A stretch of 46,690 nucleotides of DNA from assembly GCA_945871035.1 (NCBI GenBank), contig CAMBUD010000012.1, positions 1-46,690 on the forward strand. Direction: 5' to 3'. The position numbers and the translations under genes are program-made. The notes beneath the pieces were generated by a model that searched no databases, was not told where the DNA came from, and saw only the letters and a program-made list of their open reading frames with translations. Within the stretch, counting starts at the first letter, position 1, and every line of letters begins with the position of its first letter. Source of the DNA: Planctomicrobium piriforme (lineage in GTDB: Bacteria; Planctomycetota; Planctomycetia; Pirellulales; UBA1268). Shown in pieces: positions 13,570 to 23,982 of this stretch.

Positions 13570-15090
13570 TCACCGTGCAGACGCTGATCGCGCAAGGCGG
13601 TGCTCAAACCAATGCGAAAGGAGCGACAGCGGCCAGCTCATAGCACCGTAAAGAATCGCTGTGGCCAAGGCCAATTCCATGATCCTGCCGGTGGAGAGAG
13701 CCAGCACGCTGTACCGCTTTGTTAATTCGATCACCGTGATCACTGAACAGACACTCGTGTCCTTGAACATTGCGATGAAATCATTTGTCACAGCCGGCAT
13801 CACAATGCGCACTGCCTGTGGCACAAGCACGTACCGTAGCGCCTGCCACTTGGTCATCCCCAACGACAGCGCTGCCTCAAACTGCCCCAGAGACACAGCC
13901 TTCAGCCCGGCTCGATAGATCTCCGATTCGTACGCCGAATAGTTGAGGGCCAACCCCAAGATCGCCGCGACGATCGCCGGTAGAGCCAGGCCAATCTGGG
14001 GGAGTAGAAAAAAAATTGCATAGAGCTGGAGCATCAGCGGTGTGCCTCGCACAAGCTCGACATACCCCACTAACAGCGGCCGCAGGCTGACTGGTCCATG
14101 CAGTCTGCCAATGGCGACGGAGAGACCGACTAGAATGGCCAGCGGAAAAGAGATGCACGAAAGAAAAAGTGTCATGGCCGCCGATTCCAGGAGCAGCGGC
14201 ACCGTTTCCCGACAGAGCGCCCAGATGCTCTGGGGTTTGGATGCTGGAATTTCAGCGGCGTCCCGCAGCATGAGAATCTGCTGCCGACCTGCCATGTCCC
14301 ATCGGTCGTAGAGTGTTTGGAGCCGGCCATCGGCGATCATGCGGCCCAATCCCGCATCGATTGCCACGGCTAGCTGCGGCGTGTTGTGCGCTGTGAGAAT
14401 CGTATAGAAACCGCCGGCAAAAGGTCGGCCCACAGCCCGCAGTTCAGCAAAGCGATCTGCATAAAAAGTGAAGATACAATCGTCCATCACTGCCGCATCA
14501 AGCACCCCGGTTTTTAACTGCTCCATAGAATCGATTGTGCCGTCGTAGCCGATCACATCAACGGCTAGATCGTGCCGAGATCGCATAAAGATTTCAGCTG
14601 CCGAACCGGTCAACACACCCACCTGCCAACGCCCCCGCGGAGCGGTTGTCAGGAGTTGCTCAAAGGCAGCCAGCGGGCTGTCTCGTCGAGCGAGCAACTG
14701 CAACGCATATGCATAATAGGGGCGCGAGCAGCGGTAATCACGATTGCGCTGCGCAGTCAGCTCAATGCCGTTGAGAATGCAATCGGTCGAGCGGCCAAGC
14801 AGCAGCGGCAAGCGGTCCCATTGGCCCTGTTGAAACCGCGCTAGAACACCCAACTCCTCAGCAAGCATGGCGGCCAAGTCAACTTCAAATCCGCGCAGCA
14901 TGACCGGGTTATCGGGGTCCGGAAACACATGCGGTCCACCTCCCTCTTGGTCGGCCCCCCACACCAACTCCCCGCGGTCTCGCACAGCCTCCAGATCGGC
15001 GGCGGCACTTGCCTGCGGCCATGTCCCCACAAAGTCGCAAGCAGTCAGGCCGGTCAGCACCAACAGAAACAGCCGTATCCATCTGCTCAT
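13570..15090 (-). CDS. Fused amino-acid-binding protein and ABC permease
   Basis: A 506-residue fusion. Residues 1-~30 are a signal sequence, ~35-265 a periplasmic binding domain of the SBP_bac_3 type (GELVWGADQEGGGPHVF, GFEVDLAAMLAEELG), and ~290-506 a polar amino-acid permease with its EAA loop (EAALSLGMTKWQALRYVLVP) and LVRGTPLMLQLY near the membrane entry. Such fusions put binding domain and pore in one chain. Its start ATG (15090) overlaps the stop of the upstream GTPase by 4 bases (ATGA), so it is translated with it, and the ATPase gene follows. Together these two genes make a complete amino-acid importer. Confidence 0.94.
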   Translation of the reverse strand: MSRWIRLFLLVLTGLTACDFVGTWPQASAAADLEAVRDRGELVWGADQEGGGPHVFPDPDNPVMLRGFEVDLAAMLAEELGVLARFQQGQWDRLPLLLGRSTDCILNGIELTAQRNRDYRCSRPYYAYALQLLARRDSPLAAFEQLLTTAPRGRWQVGVLTGSAAEIFMRSRHDLAVDVIGYDGTIDSMEQLKTGVLDAAVMDDCIFTFYADRFAELRAVGRPFAGGFYTILTAHNTPQLAVAIDAGLGRMIADGRLQTLYDRWDMAGRQQILMLRDAAEIPASKPQSIWALCRETVPLLLESAAMTLFLSCISFPLAILVGLSVAIGRLHGPVSLRPLLVGYVELVRGTPLMLQLYAIFFLLPQIGLALPAIVAAILGLALNYSAYESEIYRAGLKAVSLGQFEAALSLGMTKWQALRYVLVPQAVRIVMPAVTNDFIAMFKDTSVCSVITVIELTKRYSVLALSTGRIMELALATAILYGAMSWPLSLLSHWFEHRLARSASAR

Positions 15091-16967
15091 GAAGGCTCCC
15101 GGTGCAGGCGACCGAGTTCGCTGCTAGGCTCAGCCAACTCTTTGGCCAGCGCCGTCCAATCGCGATCGAGGCTGTCGCGTTGCTTGACAAACTCACTCGT
15201 TGCAGCGGCCGCCTCTGCAAAGTCTGACAACAGTGGATCGATCAGTCGGGCGCTGGGCAGGCGATCCACCAGCGTGCGAATGTCACGATCCAGCCCCGTT
15301 CGCACACGCACTAACACCAACCAGCGCAGGAGTAAGCCCCAGAGAATCAGCCATACAAAAGCTTCTAAGAGGAATCCTGCGCCATCGAGTGATCGCCCGA
15401 ACCACAGGTGTCCGATGAAAAAATTCCAAGCTGCCCGTCCCAACACTGCCACGACAAGACCCGAAAACAGGACCTCAAAAGCACCGCGAACAAGTGCGCT
15501 GTCGATCCGTCCGCGTCGCTCGTTCACCAACCGTTTAATGCCGGTGGCCAGCCATGCACCACTGCGTTCCAGCAGCGTGCCAACCGTGATCTGCACGCTG
15601 GATGCATCCAACCGCGCCCGACCCACCAGCGGCTCAAAGATCCGCGCCCGAGCGGCTTGTCCGATGAGAATACTTCTTGATTGCTCGACTTCGGCCTCAT
15701 TGATACCGAGTTCTTCGATTGCGGCCCAAGCGGCATGACCTGTGGCAACCGGTGCCACGGCCTGACCGGATAAGATTCTGCCAATGAGGCTGCCGCCGAC
15801 CGAACGCATGCGGGGCCAGAACGAGCCGATGGCTGCTAAAGCGTGTAAAAACAGGGGAAATAATCCGCCATGCCAGCGATCGATCACTTCCTCAGTCAGC
15901 ACGCCTTGCCACGACGAGCGGCTGCTGCGCAGCTTGGCCTCAATGGCTCGCGCTGCAAGCGCCTCCAGTCGCGCTCGCTGCACCTGCACGCCAGCAGCCA
16001 ACTGGGCCACAGCATCGCCTAGCTCCGCAAATTGCCCACGCGACTGGAGCAAAAACCAACCCGCCAAATCGAGTGCCCCAGTGCGGCGCACCCGACGGGC
16101 TGCCCTACCGACCAACTCAGCATCAATGGCCGTTACAAGCTCCTTAAATTCCGGCTCCGGCTCAAGCAGAGCCGCTGCACGCTGGGCAGCCTGCAACGCA
16201 TCAACACGAAAGATATGTGGCACAACAAAGCCCTGCGACTGAAGTTCTCTGCGCCAGTCCTCACGAATATCTGGATCACGCGAGGCATGGGTCTGCACGA
16301 AGAGCAACGGCCGACCAGGGGCAAACATTGCCACTTCACGGGCCACAATCCACGACCGATATTTCTGCGCCGTCGCCACGAGTAAGAGCACATCACAGAC
16401 CGGTAGCACTTTCTCTAATAGGTCGCGGTTATGATTGCTGTCGGTGGGCTGCGCCTGTGAGCGGTCGGCTGGGGAGCCGCCAGCTGGCTGATCGACACAA
16501 TCTGCTTGCGTGTCGGGATCGGGACAGTCGATGAGCACGATATTTGCGATGGCGGCAGAATCGCTGTGCACAACCCGAGCCTGCATGGCATCGACCGGTA
16601 GCCAAGAGAGATCGACATCCCGCGCAACCACAATCACAGGATGAATGGTTGTGGGTCGAGCGACATCTCCTGCCGGACTGATGTTGCAGCCAGCCAGCGC
16701 ATTGACCAACGTGCTCTTGCCGGTTCCGGTGCCGCCGATCACGCCAACCACCAGCACGCGAGAAAGCTCCAGCCGCGCACGATCCAGTCGCAATTCAACC
16801 TGCTCCCATTGCCCGGCGATGTGCTGCGCCGGCGGCCACTGCGGTGCGGAATGAATCCAATGCTTGAGCGATTCAACGAGTTCGTTGAACTTAGAAAAGT
16901 CTGCTTGGTTGTCCACAATTGAAGCCAAATCGAGTGGGTGAGGATCGGGGTGATCGTTGTTTTTCAT
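15087..16967 (-). CDS. Dynamin-like GTPase with C-terminal membrane segments (second of pair)
   Basis: A 626-residue P-loop GTPase. Seen: Walker A GGTGTGKS at 78-85, a G3-like DCPD at 147-150 and a long helical region with two hydrophobic segments near 500-560 (FSGLVVAVLGRAAWNFFIG; FVWLILWGLLLRWLVLV) that should insert in the membrane. This is the architecture of bacterial dynamin-like or GTPase-effector proteins, which bend or remodel membranes. ATG 16967 shares ATGA with the stop of the upstream GTPase gene and is preferred over an ATG 21 bases earlier. The two GTPases probably form a hetero-oligomer, as known for other bacterial dynamin-like pairs; the link to amino-acid import below them is not explained. 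Confidence 0.82.
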   Translation of the reverse strand: MKNNDHPDPHPLDLASIVDNQADFSKFNELVESLKHWIHSAPQWPPAQHIAGQWEQVELRLDRARLELSRVLVVGVIGGTGTGKSTLVNALAGCNISPAGDVARPTTIHPVIVVARDVDLSWLPVDAMQARVVHSDSAAIANIVLIDCPDPDTQADCVDQPAGGSPADRSQAQPTDSNHNRDLLEKVLPVCDVLLLVATAQKYRSWIVAREVAMFAPGRPLLFVQTHASRDPDIREDWRRELQSQGFVVPHIFRVDALQAAQRAAALLEPEPEFKELVTAIDAELVGRAARRVRRTGALDLAGWFLLQSRGQFAELGDAVAQLAAGVQVQRARLEALAARAIEAKLRSSRSSWQGVLTEEVIDRWHGGLFPLFLHALAAIGSFWPRMRSVGGSLIGRILSGQAVAPVATGHAAWAAIEELGINEAEVEQSRSILIGQAARARIFEPLVGRARLDASSVQITVGTLLERSGAWLATGIKRLVNERRGRIDSALVRGAFEVLFSGLVVAVLGRAAWNFFIGHLWFGRSLDGAGFLLEAFVWLILWGLLLRWLVLVRVRTGLDRDIRTLVDRLPSARLIDPLLSDFAEAAAATSEFVKQRDSLDRDWTALAKELAEPSSELGRLHREPS

Positions 16968-18889
16968 CCAGAAAACTCCCGGCTGCATTCAAAAATGAGT
17001 CGTCGAGCCTGGGCCACTTCAGGGCGCGCCGCCGCGCTGGCGAGGCGCTCGATCTCATCGAGGCGATTGCCGAGCACAACATTGTGCAGGGTTTCAGCCA
17101 ACACACGACTGCGTTCAGACGACCAACCGGCGAAAAGCGTTTCGATAAGCGGCTTCAGTCCGACGATTGTCAGCCCCAGCGCACCCTCGCCCGCTAGCGT
17201 GGCAGCGCCGCCCACCACAACATCTCCCACGTGGTGGACAAGCGAGGAAAGCCCGCCGGCCGTGACCGCAGCAGCAGGCACTGCCGCCGCGCCAGCCCAC
17301 CCGAGCGCCACGGTAATCGCAGGCCGCGCCACAGCACCAACATTGAGACCAGTGAGAATCCAACGGAGGGCATCGGGGTTTTGGCTGGAAAAGCGATCGA
17401 GTTCGGAGCGGACAAACTGACGGTAGTCTTCCGAAACAATCGGCAAGGCCGCGTGTCGGCATTCTAAATCGAGATACCACGCCGTGCGATTGCCGTCGAC
17501 GAGCACGCCATCGAGCAAGCTGGCGGCGTGGCGATTGCTGCGGCTGATGTCTTCGAGTCGTTCGACAAAATCAGCGAGTCCCCGTTTGAGAGCGGCCAAT
17601 TCAAGGGCCGAGAAATCTTCTCGTCGCTTGGCATCGCTGCGAATCAGTCCCGTTTTTCCTGCCACTATTCGCAACCCTTTACCAGCAAAACGATAGGCCT
17701 TGCTCACCGTGAGATCAAAGCCCGACCGCCTCGGCTCAAGCCATTGCCAGATCTCCTGCCACACCAACTCCCGGGGAGCGGTCGGCAATTCCACCCGCAC
17801 CCGAGCCTCAACCGCGAGCAGGCGTTTGACTTCCTGCCATTGACTCGCGCTGGTTTCGAAGGCATCCAGCCATGCGCCTACGCCGGTGTGTGGATTGAGC
17901 ACAACTTGAAATGCGCCCTTCATCGCCCGTAATTTGATGCGATTAAAGTCGACGTTGGCCAGTCTGCTTGCCAGATCCTGCGACTCATCAATCTGCTTAT
18001 CCAGCGACCGGTCCAAACCGTTGCGGTTCGACAATTGTCCCGCGACGGAGAGCTCCGGCAGTGCATAAAATGTGATGCTGCCGGCTGCCGCTGCTGCCGC
18101 ATCAAAAGGCACTGCATAGACCGCTGCCGGTGCGATGCCGGTCTGGGCGCAAAACGTGGCAAGCCAACCGGTAATGCGATCGCGTTGCACCGGCCAGTCA
18201 ACCATGTTGAAAACAATGATCGTTGTTTTTTGTGCGGTGGCAGCAGCCCTGAAAAATTCGCGAACGGTGGCATCGTTGTACTTCTGCTGCGTGAGCACAG
18301 CCACAATCACGTCGCAGGCATTGCGAACCAGTTCGGCACGGTGCCAGTTTGCCTGTAGGGTGCCATCGATGTCTGGCGTGTCGAGAAGCACCAGTCGCGG
18401 CGACTGCTGGCCGCTGACGTCCTCGCGCCACACAAGCCTATGCACGCTGTCGTTTTGATCACTTTTTTGGACACCGCCGTCAATCGCATCCTCTTGACTC
18501 TGCCACTTCGCCGTTACAAAACCGGGGAACAGTTTTGCCGGATCGATGCGGGCCACAAGCCCTTTGGGCAGGCTGGCAACAGGATAACGGGTGCGGGCAG
18601 CTTCGGGCACGGAGCGACTGATTGGGCTGCCGACGAGTGCATTGGTGATCAGGCTTTTCCCAGTATTCGTACCACCGCAAACAGCCACCACCAGCACTGC
18701 CTCGGGCGACACCTGCGGCGCGAGTTTATCAAAAAGTTGTCCGTGCCAATCGGTCTTTCTGAGATCGGGTACACCCAGCGATTCTCCCAACGGTGCGAGA
18801 GCGTTCACCAACGCGCAGAGTTCTTGCACCGCGTTCACCCAAGCCGTAAACAGCACGGGGGGTTTTTCTGTAGCAACTTCCAAATGCAC
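16964..18889 (-). CDS. Dynamin-like GTPase (first of pair)
   Basis: A 641-residue GTPase. Seen: Walker A GGTNTGKS at 72-79, G3 DTPDIDG at 170-176, and NMVD at 228-231 in the position of the G4 specificity motif (N/TKxD, with Met-Val in the middle). The C-terminal part contains a long Ala/Gly-rich hydrophobic stretch (around 515-580) that could associate with membrane. It is the first gene of the operon; start is a GTG at 18889 with AAGG close upstream. It overlaps the next gene by 4 bases. It resembles bacterial dynamin-like or YjdA/LeoA-type GTPases in length and layout, but no subfamily is certain. Divergent from the MBL gene with 183 bases between them. Confidence 0.82.
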   Translation of the reverse strand: MHLEVATEKPPVLFTAWVNAVQELCALVNALAPLGESLGVPDLRKTDWHGQLFDKLAPQVSPEAVLVVAVCGGTNTGKSLITNALVGSPISRSVPEAARTRYPVASLPKGLVARIDPAKLFPGFVTAKWQSQEDAIDGGVQKSDQNDSVHRLVWREDVSGQQSPRLVLLDTPDIDGTLQANWHRAELVRNACDVIVAVLTQQKYNDATVREFFRAAATAQKTTIIVFNMVDWPVQRDRITGWLATFCAQTGIAPAAVYAVPFDAAAAAAGSITFYALPELSVAGQLSNRNGLDRSLDKQIDESQDLASRLANVDFNRIKLRAMKGAFQVVLNPHTGVGAWLDAFETSASQWQEVKRLLAVEARVRVELPTAPRELVWQEIWQWLEPRRSGFDLTVSKAYRFAGKGLRIVAGKTGLIRSDAKRREDFSALELAALKRGLADFVERLEDISRSNRHAASLLDGVLVDGNRTAWYLDLECRHAALPIVSEDYRQFVRSELDRFSSQNPDALRWILTGLNVGAVARPAITVALGWAGAAAVPAAAVTAGGLSSLVHHVGDVVVGGAATLAGEGALGLTIVGLKPLIETLFAGWSSERSRVLAETLHNVVLGNRLDEIERLASAAARPEVAQARRLIFECSREFSG

Positions 18890-19072
18890 CCTTGTTGCCC
18901 ACTTTCTCTTCTGCTGGTCGGTTCTGGTTTTCTAAAGAACTCTCGCCGGCCAAACGCTTTCGTTGCTGTCAGCCTGCCAGCGCGCTACACTGAATGGCCA
19001 TCGTATCAGTCTGTTCTCCTTCGCGGATCAGTCTGCTCTTCCTCATTAGACCTCAAAAAGTTGACCACTTCT

Positions 19073-19876
19073 ATGCTCGAACGACGCTCTATTTTCCCAG
19101 GCGTGATTGAGATGAACCATCAGGCCGGGTGGCGCATGGGCTGCAACGTTTATCTCGTGTACGACGATCGCAACTGGTGGCTCATCGACATTGGCTACGA
19201 AGAGACCGTCGATGAGATCATTGAGATGGTCCGGCAGATGGATTTCCCCGTCTCGCAATGCCGAGGCCTGATCGCCACACATGCCGATGTCGATCACATC
19301 CAAGGATTAGCGAAGGCGAAGTCGCTGCTCAAGGTTCCTGTCTTGGCACACCCCAAAGCGGTCGAGTCGCTGGAAACCGGTGACCGCATAAAAACGTTCG
19401 CTGAAATTTCTGCGCAAAATGTGCATCTCGATATGCCGCTTGTAAAAGTGGACCGCACCGTAGAAGACGGCGACACCATCGATGTCGGCAATCGGAAACT
19501 CGTGGTCTGGCACACCCCGGGACACACCGACAGTCAGCTCGCTTTTCGCTTGGACGATCTGCTCCTCTCCGGTGACAATATCTACCGCGATGGATCAGTC
19601 GGCGCGATCGACGCGCATCATGGCAGCGACATTCCCTCCTTCATTCAATCGCTTGAACGGATTGCGGCCAGCGACGTGCAATGGCTTCTGCCCAGTCACG
19701 GTCCGATCTTTCGCCGCGATACCCAACAGCTAGAAAAAACGATCAGCCGTCTCCGGGGTTATCTCAAGCTTGCCGACTTTGGCACCTGCGCCACGGAGTG
19801 GCCGCTGATGGATGAATGGGACCGCGAACTAGCCGAAGGCCGTTTGCCGACGGAAGTGGTCGTGCAACCGGCCTAA
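19073..19876 (+). CDS. Metallo-beta-lactamase-fold hydrolase
   Basis: A 267-residue MBL-fold protein. Metal motif is T-H70-A-D72-V-D74-H75: the usual HxHxDH has Asp in place of the second His. Other ligands match: H151 in HTPGHTDS, D168 in [10 protein letters not shown] and H209 in LPSHGPIF. The fold usually hydrolyses thioesters, lactones or phosphoesters; the Asp variant probably changes the first metal site. The ATG at 19073 is taken because the family starts just ahead of its first strand ([15 protein letters not shown]); the longer frame back to 18440 overlaps the GTPase gene and is not credible. No signal peptide. Alone in its transcript as far as visible. Confidence 0.9.
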   Translation: MLERRSIFPGVIEMNHQAGWRMGCNVYLVYDDRNWWLIDIGYEETVDEIIEMVRQMDFPVSQCRGLIATHADVDHIQGLAKAKSLLKVPVLAHPKAVESLETGDRIKTFAEISAQNVHLDMPLVKVDRTVEDGDTIDVGNRKLVVWHTPGHTDSQLAFRLDDLLLSGDNIYRDGSVGAIDAHHGSDIPSFIQSLERIAASDVQWLLPSHGPIFRRDTQQLEKTISRLRGYLKLADFGTCATEWPLMDEWDRELAEGRLPTEVVVQPA

Positions 19877-20218
19877 ACCACTCGGCACTTGTTTGGCTCT
19901 CGAGCGGGCTGGCTGTCGACCGCTCGATCCGTGAGCCTTCAGCCGTGAGTCTCGATCCGTGAGTGTGGTCTGCTCACTTTTGCGTCCAACTTCTGCGTCG
20001 GCGATCTTCTCTGCGTCGGCGAGCTTCGTTTGTTTGCGATCGTGCGCGGCTTTGCAGAAGTCTTTTCGCTCCAGCTCTGGCGGCCAGATCGATACGCTTT
20101 GGAGACTTTCAGCCAAAGCCCGTCTGCGCAGCGGCGAGATTGACGGTTTTTCCGTAAAGACCGGTTGTGCCAACAGTCGATACTCTTGTTGAAGCTCGAT
20201 TTTTAGGGGGGAAATCCG
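19877..20218. other. Intergenic region with short direct repeats
   Basis: About 340 bases before a small secreted protein gene. Two exact 13-base direct repeats are visible: ctcgatccgtgag at 19923-19935 and 19951-19963, and tctgcgtcggcga at 19992-20004 and 20010-20022. No protein or RNA gene recognised. A G-rich ribosome site (aggggg) lies at the right end. Confidence 0.6.
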
Positions 20219-20560
20219 ATGAAATGGCAATTTTTTGCCGCCACTGCCGTACTGGCAGGGACGGTTTTTTTGACGGCGACTGCGGTCCAAGCTCAGCCGC
20301 CTTCTGGCGGTCGGCAGGCGTACGGCAAGCAGTGGGGATCTTCCTCCAGCAGCCAAGATTGGAGCCGTTTTTACCACTATCCGTACGTTTTCTACCCGCA
20401 TAATTTTTATGCGGATAGCTACATGCAAAGTGCAAACGATCTCTACCATCGCTACCCGCAAGAGATGCGGGTGCCTGTGTACAACCGAGCGTGGCAAAAC
20501 GACTATCCGAAGTCGCGCCGCTATCATCAGGGCCACCACTTCAATCTTGACGTGTTCTAA
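20219..20560 (+). CDS. Small secreted Tyr/His-rich planctomycete protein
   Basis: A 113-residue exported protein with a clear signal peptide (MKWQFFAATAVLAGTVFLTATAVQA). The mature part is short and rich in Tyr, His, Pro and Arg: WSRFYHYPYVFYPHNFYA, then LYHRYPQEMRVPVYNRAW, and it ends RRYHQGHHFNLDVF. I recall similar short proteins in other planctomycetes, some labelled calmodulin-binding in databases; I see no EF-hand-type or IQ evidence for this label. Start ATG 20219 has taggggg upstream. It lies 44 bases before the OPT transporter gene, so the two may share a transcript. Function unknown; real coding status is supported by signal peptide and ribosome site. Confidence 0.82.
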   Translation: MKWQFFAATAVLAGTVFLTATAVQAQPPSGGRQAYGKQWGSSSSSQDWSRFYHYPYVFYPHNFYADSYMQSANDLYHRYPQEMRVPVYNRAWQNDYPKSRRYHQGHHFNLDVF

Positions 20561-20604
20561 AACGCGTTTGGGGTGGGCCTCGTGCTTCAAGTGAAGCGAT
20601 CTGT

Positions 20605-22497
20605 ATGCAGCCCGATTCACCGTCCGCTCAGCATCTGCCCTTTGAAAATGAGCAGGCTGCTGCGCGCTGGTGGCTGGCCAATGTCTATGCCGGTGATGCT
20701 GCCGTCCAACTGACGCCTCGCGCGGTGATCACTGGCATGCTGATCGGTGGGGTCATGTCGATTTCGAATCTCTATGTCGGCTTAAAAACTGGCTGGGGAT
20801 TGGGCGTGACGATCACTGCCTGCATCATCGCTTTTGCCATCTTCAAATTTCTTGAGGCAGTCGTTCCGGCCTATCGCGACAGGCCGTTCTCGATGCTCGA
20901 AAACTACACAATGAGCAGCGCCGCGAGTGCCGCTGGCTCCATGTCGAGCGCAGGACTCGTTTCGGCGCTCCCAGCCCTCTACATGACCACCGGCGCACTG
21001 ATGCCTTGGTGGGAAATTATGCTCTGGCTCGGGGCCATCTCATCGTTGGGCGTGTGTCTGGCGATCCCACTCAAACGCCAACTCATTAATGTTGACCAAC
21101 TGCCCTTCCCTTCCGGCATCGCCACGGCCGAAACGCTCAAGAGCATGCACAGCGCCGGTGGCGAAGCCGTTGTGAAGGCCCGATCGCTTTTTATCGGGGG
21201 CATCGTCGGTGCGATCGTTGCCCTCTGGCGCGATCTGTTTGCGCAGGTGCACGCATTAGCCGCATTTGCCTTACCGGCAGAGTTGCCATTTTTGCCCACC
21301 AAGTTCGGCCACGATCTGCTCGCAAAATACACCGTCGGCCTAGAAGGATCGCTGATCATGGTGGCGGCTGGAGCGATCATGGGAATGCGCGTTGCCCTGT
21401 CGATGCTGATCGGTTCGCTCATCTGTTTTGGCATCATCGGCCCGATTCTTGTCGCCCAAGGCATCGCACAACCCGGCTACCGTGGCATCGTGTCGTGGGT
21501 GCTCTGGCCCTCATCGGCGATGATGGTCGCTTCAGGACTGCTGTCGTTTGGGCTCAAGTGGCGCACGGTGTTTCGCGCTTTTAGCGGGTTGCCATCCTTG
21601 CTGGGCGGTCGCCGGTTGCTGCGGACTGCTGACGAGGATGCCCTTGCGCACATTGAGGTGCCTGCGTCTTGGTTTGTCATCGGTACGTTTGGATCCGGTC
21701 TGGCCTGTGTCGTGCTCGGCCACTTGTTCTTTGGCATCAGTTGGTGGATGGGGGTCATCGCTGTGCTAGTCACATTTCTGCTTTCGATCGTGGCAGCTCG
21801 TGCCGCCGGTGAAACCGACATCACGCCGGTCGGTGCAATGGGCAAAATCACGCAACTCATCTACGGCGTGCTGGCGCCCTCCAACATCACAACGAACCTG
21901 ATGACAGCGTCGATTACATCGGGGGCAGCCTCTCATGCAGCCGATCTGTTGACCGATCTCAAAAGCGGCTACCTGCTGGGCGGCAACCCGCGCATGCAGA
22001 CCATTTCGCAGTTCTGCGGCGTGATCGCCGGCACGATCATATCGGTACCGGCGTACTGGTTTGTCGTGCAACGCCATCCGGAAAAACTCGGCTCGGAGGC
22101 CCTGCCAGCTCCAGCCGCAAAGGTTTGGGCTAGCGTTGCCGAATTGCTCGTCAAGGGAATTGATGCTCTGCCTCCCGGAGCCAAGGAGGCAATTGTCGTT
22201 GGCGCTATTCTGGGGATCGTTCTTACGCTGCTCGAGGAATTTGCACCACAAAAGTGGCGGCGCTGGATTCCATCTACAACCGGCCTCGGTATTGCCGGCG
22301 TGATCCCGGCCTTTAATTCGATTGCGATGTTTGTCGGAGCGTTGGTCGCGTGGCTCTTGGCGAGATCCGCTCCCAAAACAGGAGAAACCTACACGGTAAC
22401 TGTGTCGAGCGGTTTGATCGCCGGCGAATCATTGATGGGGGTGGGGATCATTCTCTGGATTGAGATTGCCACGCTCTGCGGTCTATGGGCTGGCTAG
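20605..22497 (+). CDS. OPT-family transporter
   Basis: A 630-residue integral membrane transporter of the oligopeptide (OPT) family, which imports peptides or metal chelates with protons. Hydrophobic segments fill the chain from about residue 40. Seen: [28 protein letters not shown], then [15 protein letters not shown], and [19 protein letters not shown], all family-typical. The C-terminal region has a short soluble loop and then [16 protein letters not shown]. Start ATG 20605. Its last 15 bases overlap the end of the convergent isocitrate dehydrogenase gene. Substrate is not predictable: it could be oligopeptide or a siderophore-like chelate. Confidence 0.94.
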   Translation: MQPDSPSAQHLPFENEQAAARWWLANVYAGDAAVQLTPRAVITGMLIGGVMSISNLYVGLKTGWGLGVTITACIIAFAIFKFLEAVVPAYRDRPFSMLENYTMSSAASAAGSMSSAGLVSALPALYMTTGALMPWWEIMLWLGAISSLGVCLAIPLKRQLINVDQLPFPSGIATAETLKSMHSAGGEAVVKARSLFIGGIVGAIVALWRDLFAQVHALAAFALPAELPFLPTKFGHDLLAKYTVGLEGSLIMVAAGAIMGMRVALSMLIGSLICFGIIGPILVAQGIAQPGYRGIVSWVLWPSSAMMVASGLLSFGLKWRTVFRAFSGLPSLLGGRRLLRTADEDALAHIEVPASWFVIGTFGSGLACVVLGHLFFGISWWMGVIAVLVTFLLSIVAARAAGETDITPVGAMGKITQLIYGVLAPSNITTNLMTASITSGAASHAADLLTDLKSGYLLGGNPRMQTISQFCGVIAGTIISVPAYWFVVQRHPEKLGSEALPAPAAKVWASVAELLVKGIDALPPGAKEAIVVGAILGIVLTLLEEFAPQKWRRWIPSTTGLGIAGVIPAFNSIAMFVGALVAWLLARSAPKTGETYTVTVSSGLIAGESLMGVGIILWIEIATLCGLWAG

Positions 22498-23715
22498 GAG
22501 CGCACGCTCTAAATCTTCGTTGATCGCATTGAGAAAATCAGTCGTGTTTAAGTAGGGTTGCTGTGGGCCGATCAGGCTGGCGAGGTCTTTTGTCATCTTT
22601 CCCTGCTCGACGGTTTGGATGCAGACCGTTTCCAACTGATCTGCAAAACGGATCACTGCCGGTGTGCCATCGAGTTTGCCGCGATGCGCCAACCCACGCG
22701 TCCAAGCAAATATCGAAGCAATCGGGTTGGTGGATGTCGATTTGCCCTGCTGGTGCTGGCGGTAGTGGCGTGTGACCGTGCCGTGGGCCGCTTCGGCCTC
22801 GATTGTTTTGCCGTCGGGCGTCATCAGCACGCTCGTCATCAGCCCCAATGAGCCAAAACCCTGCGCCACAATGTCACTTTGCACGTCGCCGTCGTAATTT
22901 TTGCACGCCCACACATAGCCTCCTTCCCACTTGAGCGCGGAGGCCACCATGTCGTCGATCAAACGGTGCTCGTAGGTGATCCCGGCAGCGGCAAACGCTG
23001 CCGCAAACTCAGCAGCGAAAATCTCGGCAAAGATGTCCTTAAAACGGCCGTCGTATTGCTTGAGGATCGTATTCTTTGTCGACAGATAAACTGGATAGGA
23101 ACGGGCCAGTCCGTAGCGAAAGCTCGCCCGCGCAAAATCGCGAATGGAGTCGTCTAGGTTATACATCGCCAGCGCGACGCCAGCTGCCGGGAAGTTGAAG
23201 ACGTTCAACTCCATCGGCGCCGATCCATCGGCTGGCGTAAAGGTGAGCGTCAGCGCACCAGGACCGGGAATTTTTAGATCGGTGGCTCGGTACTGATCGC
23301 CGAAGGCGTGGCGGCCAACAACGATCGGCTTCTTCCAGCCGGGGACGAGACGGGGGATGTTGCCAATGATGATCGGTTCGCGAAAGATCACGCCTCCCAA
23401 AATATTGCGGATCGTGCCGTTGGGGCTCTTCCACATTTTTTTGAGGTTGAACTCCTTGACGCGGTCTTCGTCGGGCGTGATCGTGGCGCATTTGACACCG
23501 ACACCGCATTTCTTAATGGCTTCGGCGGCGTCGATGGTCACCTGATCAGCGGTTGCGTCGCGATTCTCCATCGATAGATCGTAGCTTTGCAGATCGATAT
23601 CGAGGTGTGGCAGAATCAACCGCTCCTTGATGAATTGCCAGATGATGCGCGTCATCTCGTCGCCATTGAGATCCACAACTGGACCGACAACCTTAATCTT
23701 GCCACTGTTTTTCAT
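22483..23715 (-). CDS. icd: NADP-dependent isocitrate dehydrogenase, eukaryotic type
   Basis: Converts isocitrate to 2-oxoglutarate in the TCA cycle with NADP+. The 410-residue chain is the homodimeric eukaryotic-type form, not the E. coli type: [14 protein letters not shown] near the start, [12 protein letters not shown], then [19 protein letters not shown], and [29 protein letters not shown]. The ATG at 23715 has AGGAATA as ribosome site and is preferred over a GTG at 23736. It supplies 2-oxoglutarate, the ligand sensed by the P-II protein encoded earlier in the window. Convergent with OPT. Confidence 0.96.
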   Translation of the reverse strand: MKNSGKIKVVGPVVDLNGDEMTRIIWQFIKERLILPHLDIDLQSYDLSMENRDATADQVTIDAAEAIKKCGVGVKCATITPDEDRVKEFNLKKMWKSPNGTIRNILGGVIFREPIIIGNIPRLVPGWKKPIVVGRHAFGDQYRATDLKIPGPGALTLTFTPADGSAPMELNVFNFPAAGVALAMYNLDDSIRDFARASFRYGLARSYPVYLSTKNTILKQYDGRFKDIFAEIFAAEFAAAFAAAGITYEHRLIDDMVASALKWEGGYVWACKNYDGDVQSDIVAQGFGSLGLMTSVLMTPDGKTIEAEAAHGTVTRHYRQHQQGKSTSTNPIASIFAWTRGLAHRGKLDGTPAVIRFADQLETVCIQTVEQGKMTKDLASLIGPQQPYLNTTDFLNAINEDLERALLASP

Positions 23716-23982
23716 CGGGATATTCCTAGTGTTCACGGCCGGTAGTCGGCCCTAGGGGCCGAGGCAGGGCAGAGGCGATTTTGTATGGTACGGGGAAACT
23801 GAATGGTACGGAAAACAGTGAGAGACGGGAATGGATCGGCCTGCGTGCCACTACCGGCTCTTTTCGCTTAAGGCTGCGAATGCACTGCAAAAGAAATCGT
23901 TGTTTTGACTGTGCGTGGGTAGTACAACTGCTGTTGAGTCGATTCGTTCTCTAAAAAACCGACAAGAAAACCGAGTTTACGC

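Noticed and set aside
18440..19072. N-terminal extension of the MBL protein
   Set aside because: It overlaps the opposite GTPase gene and does not match the family; the fold begins after the ATG at 19073.
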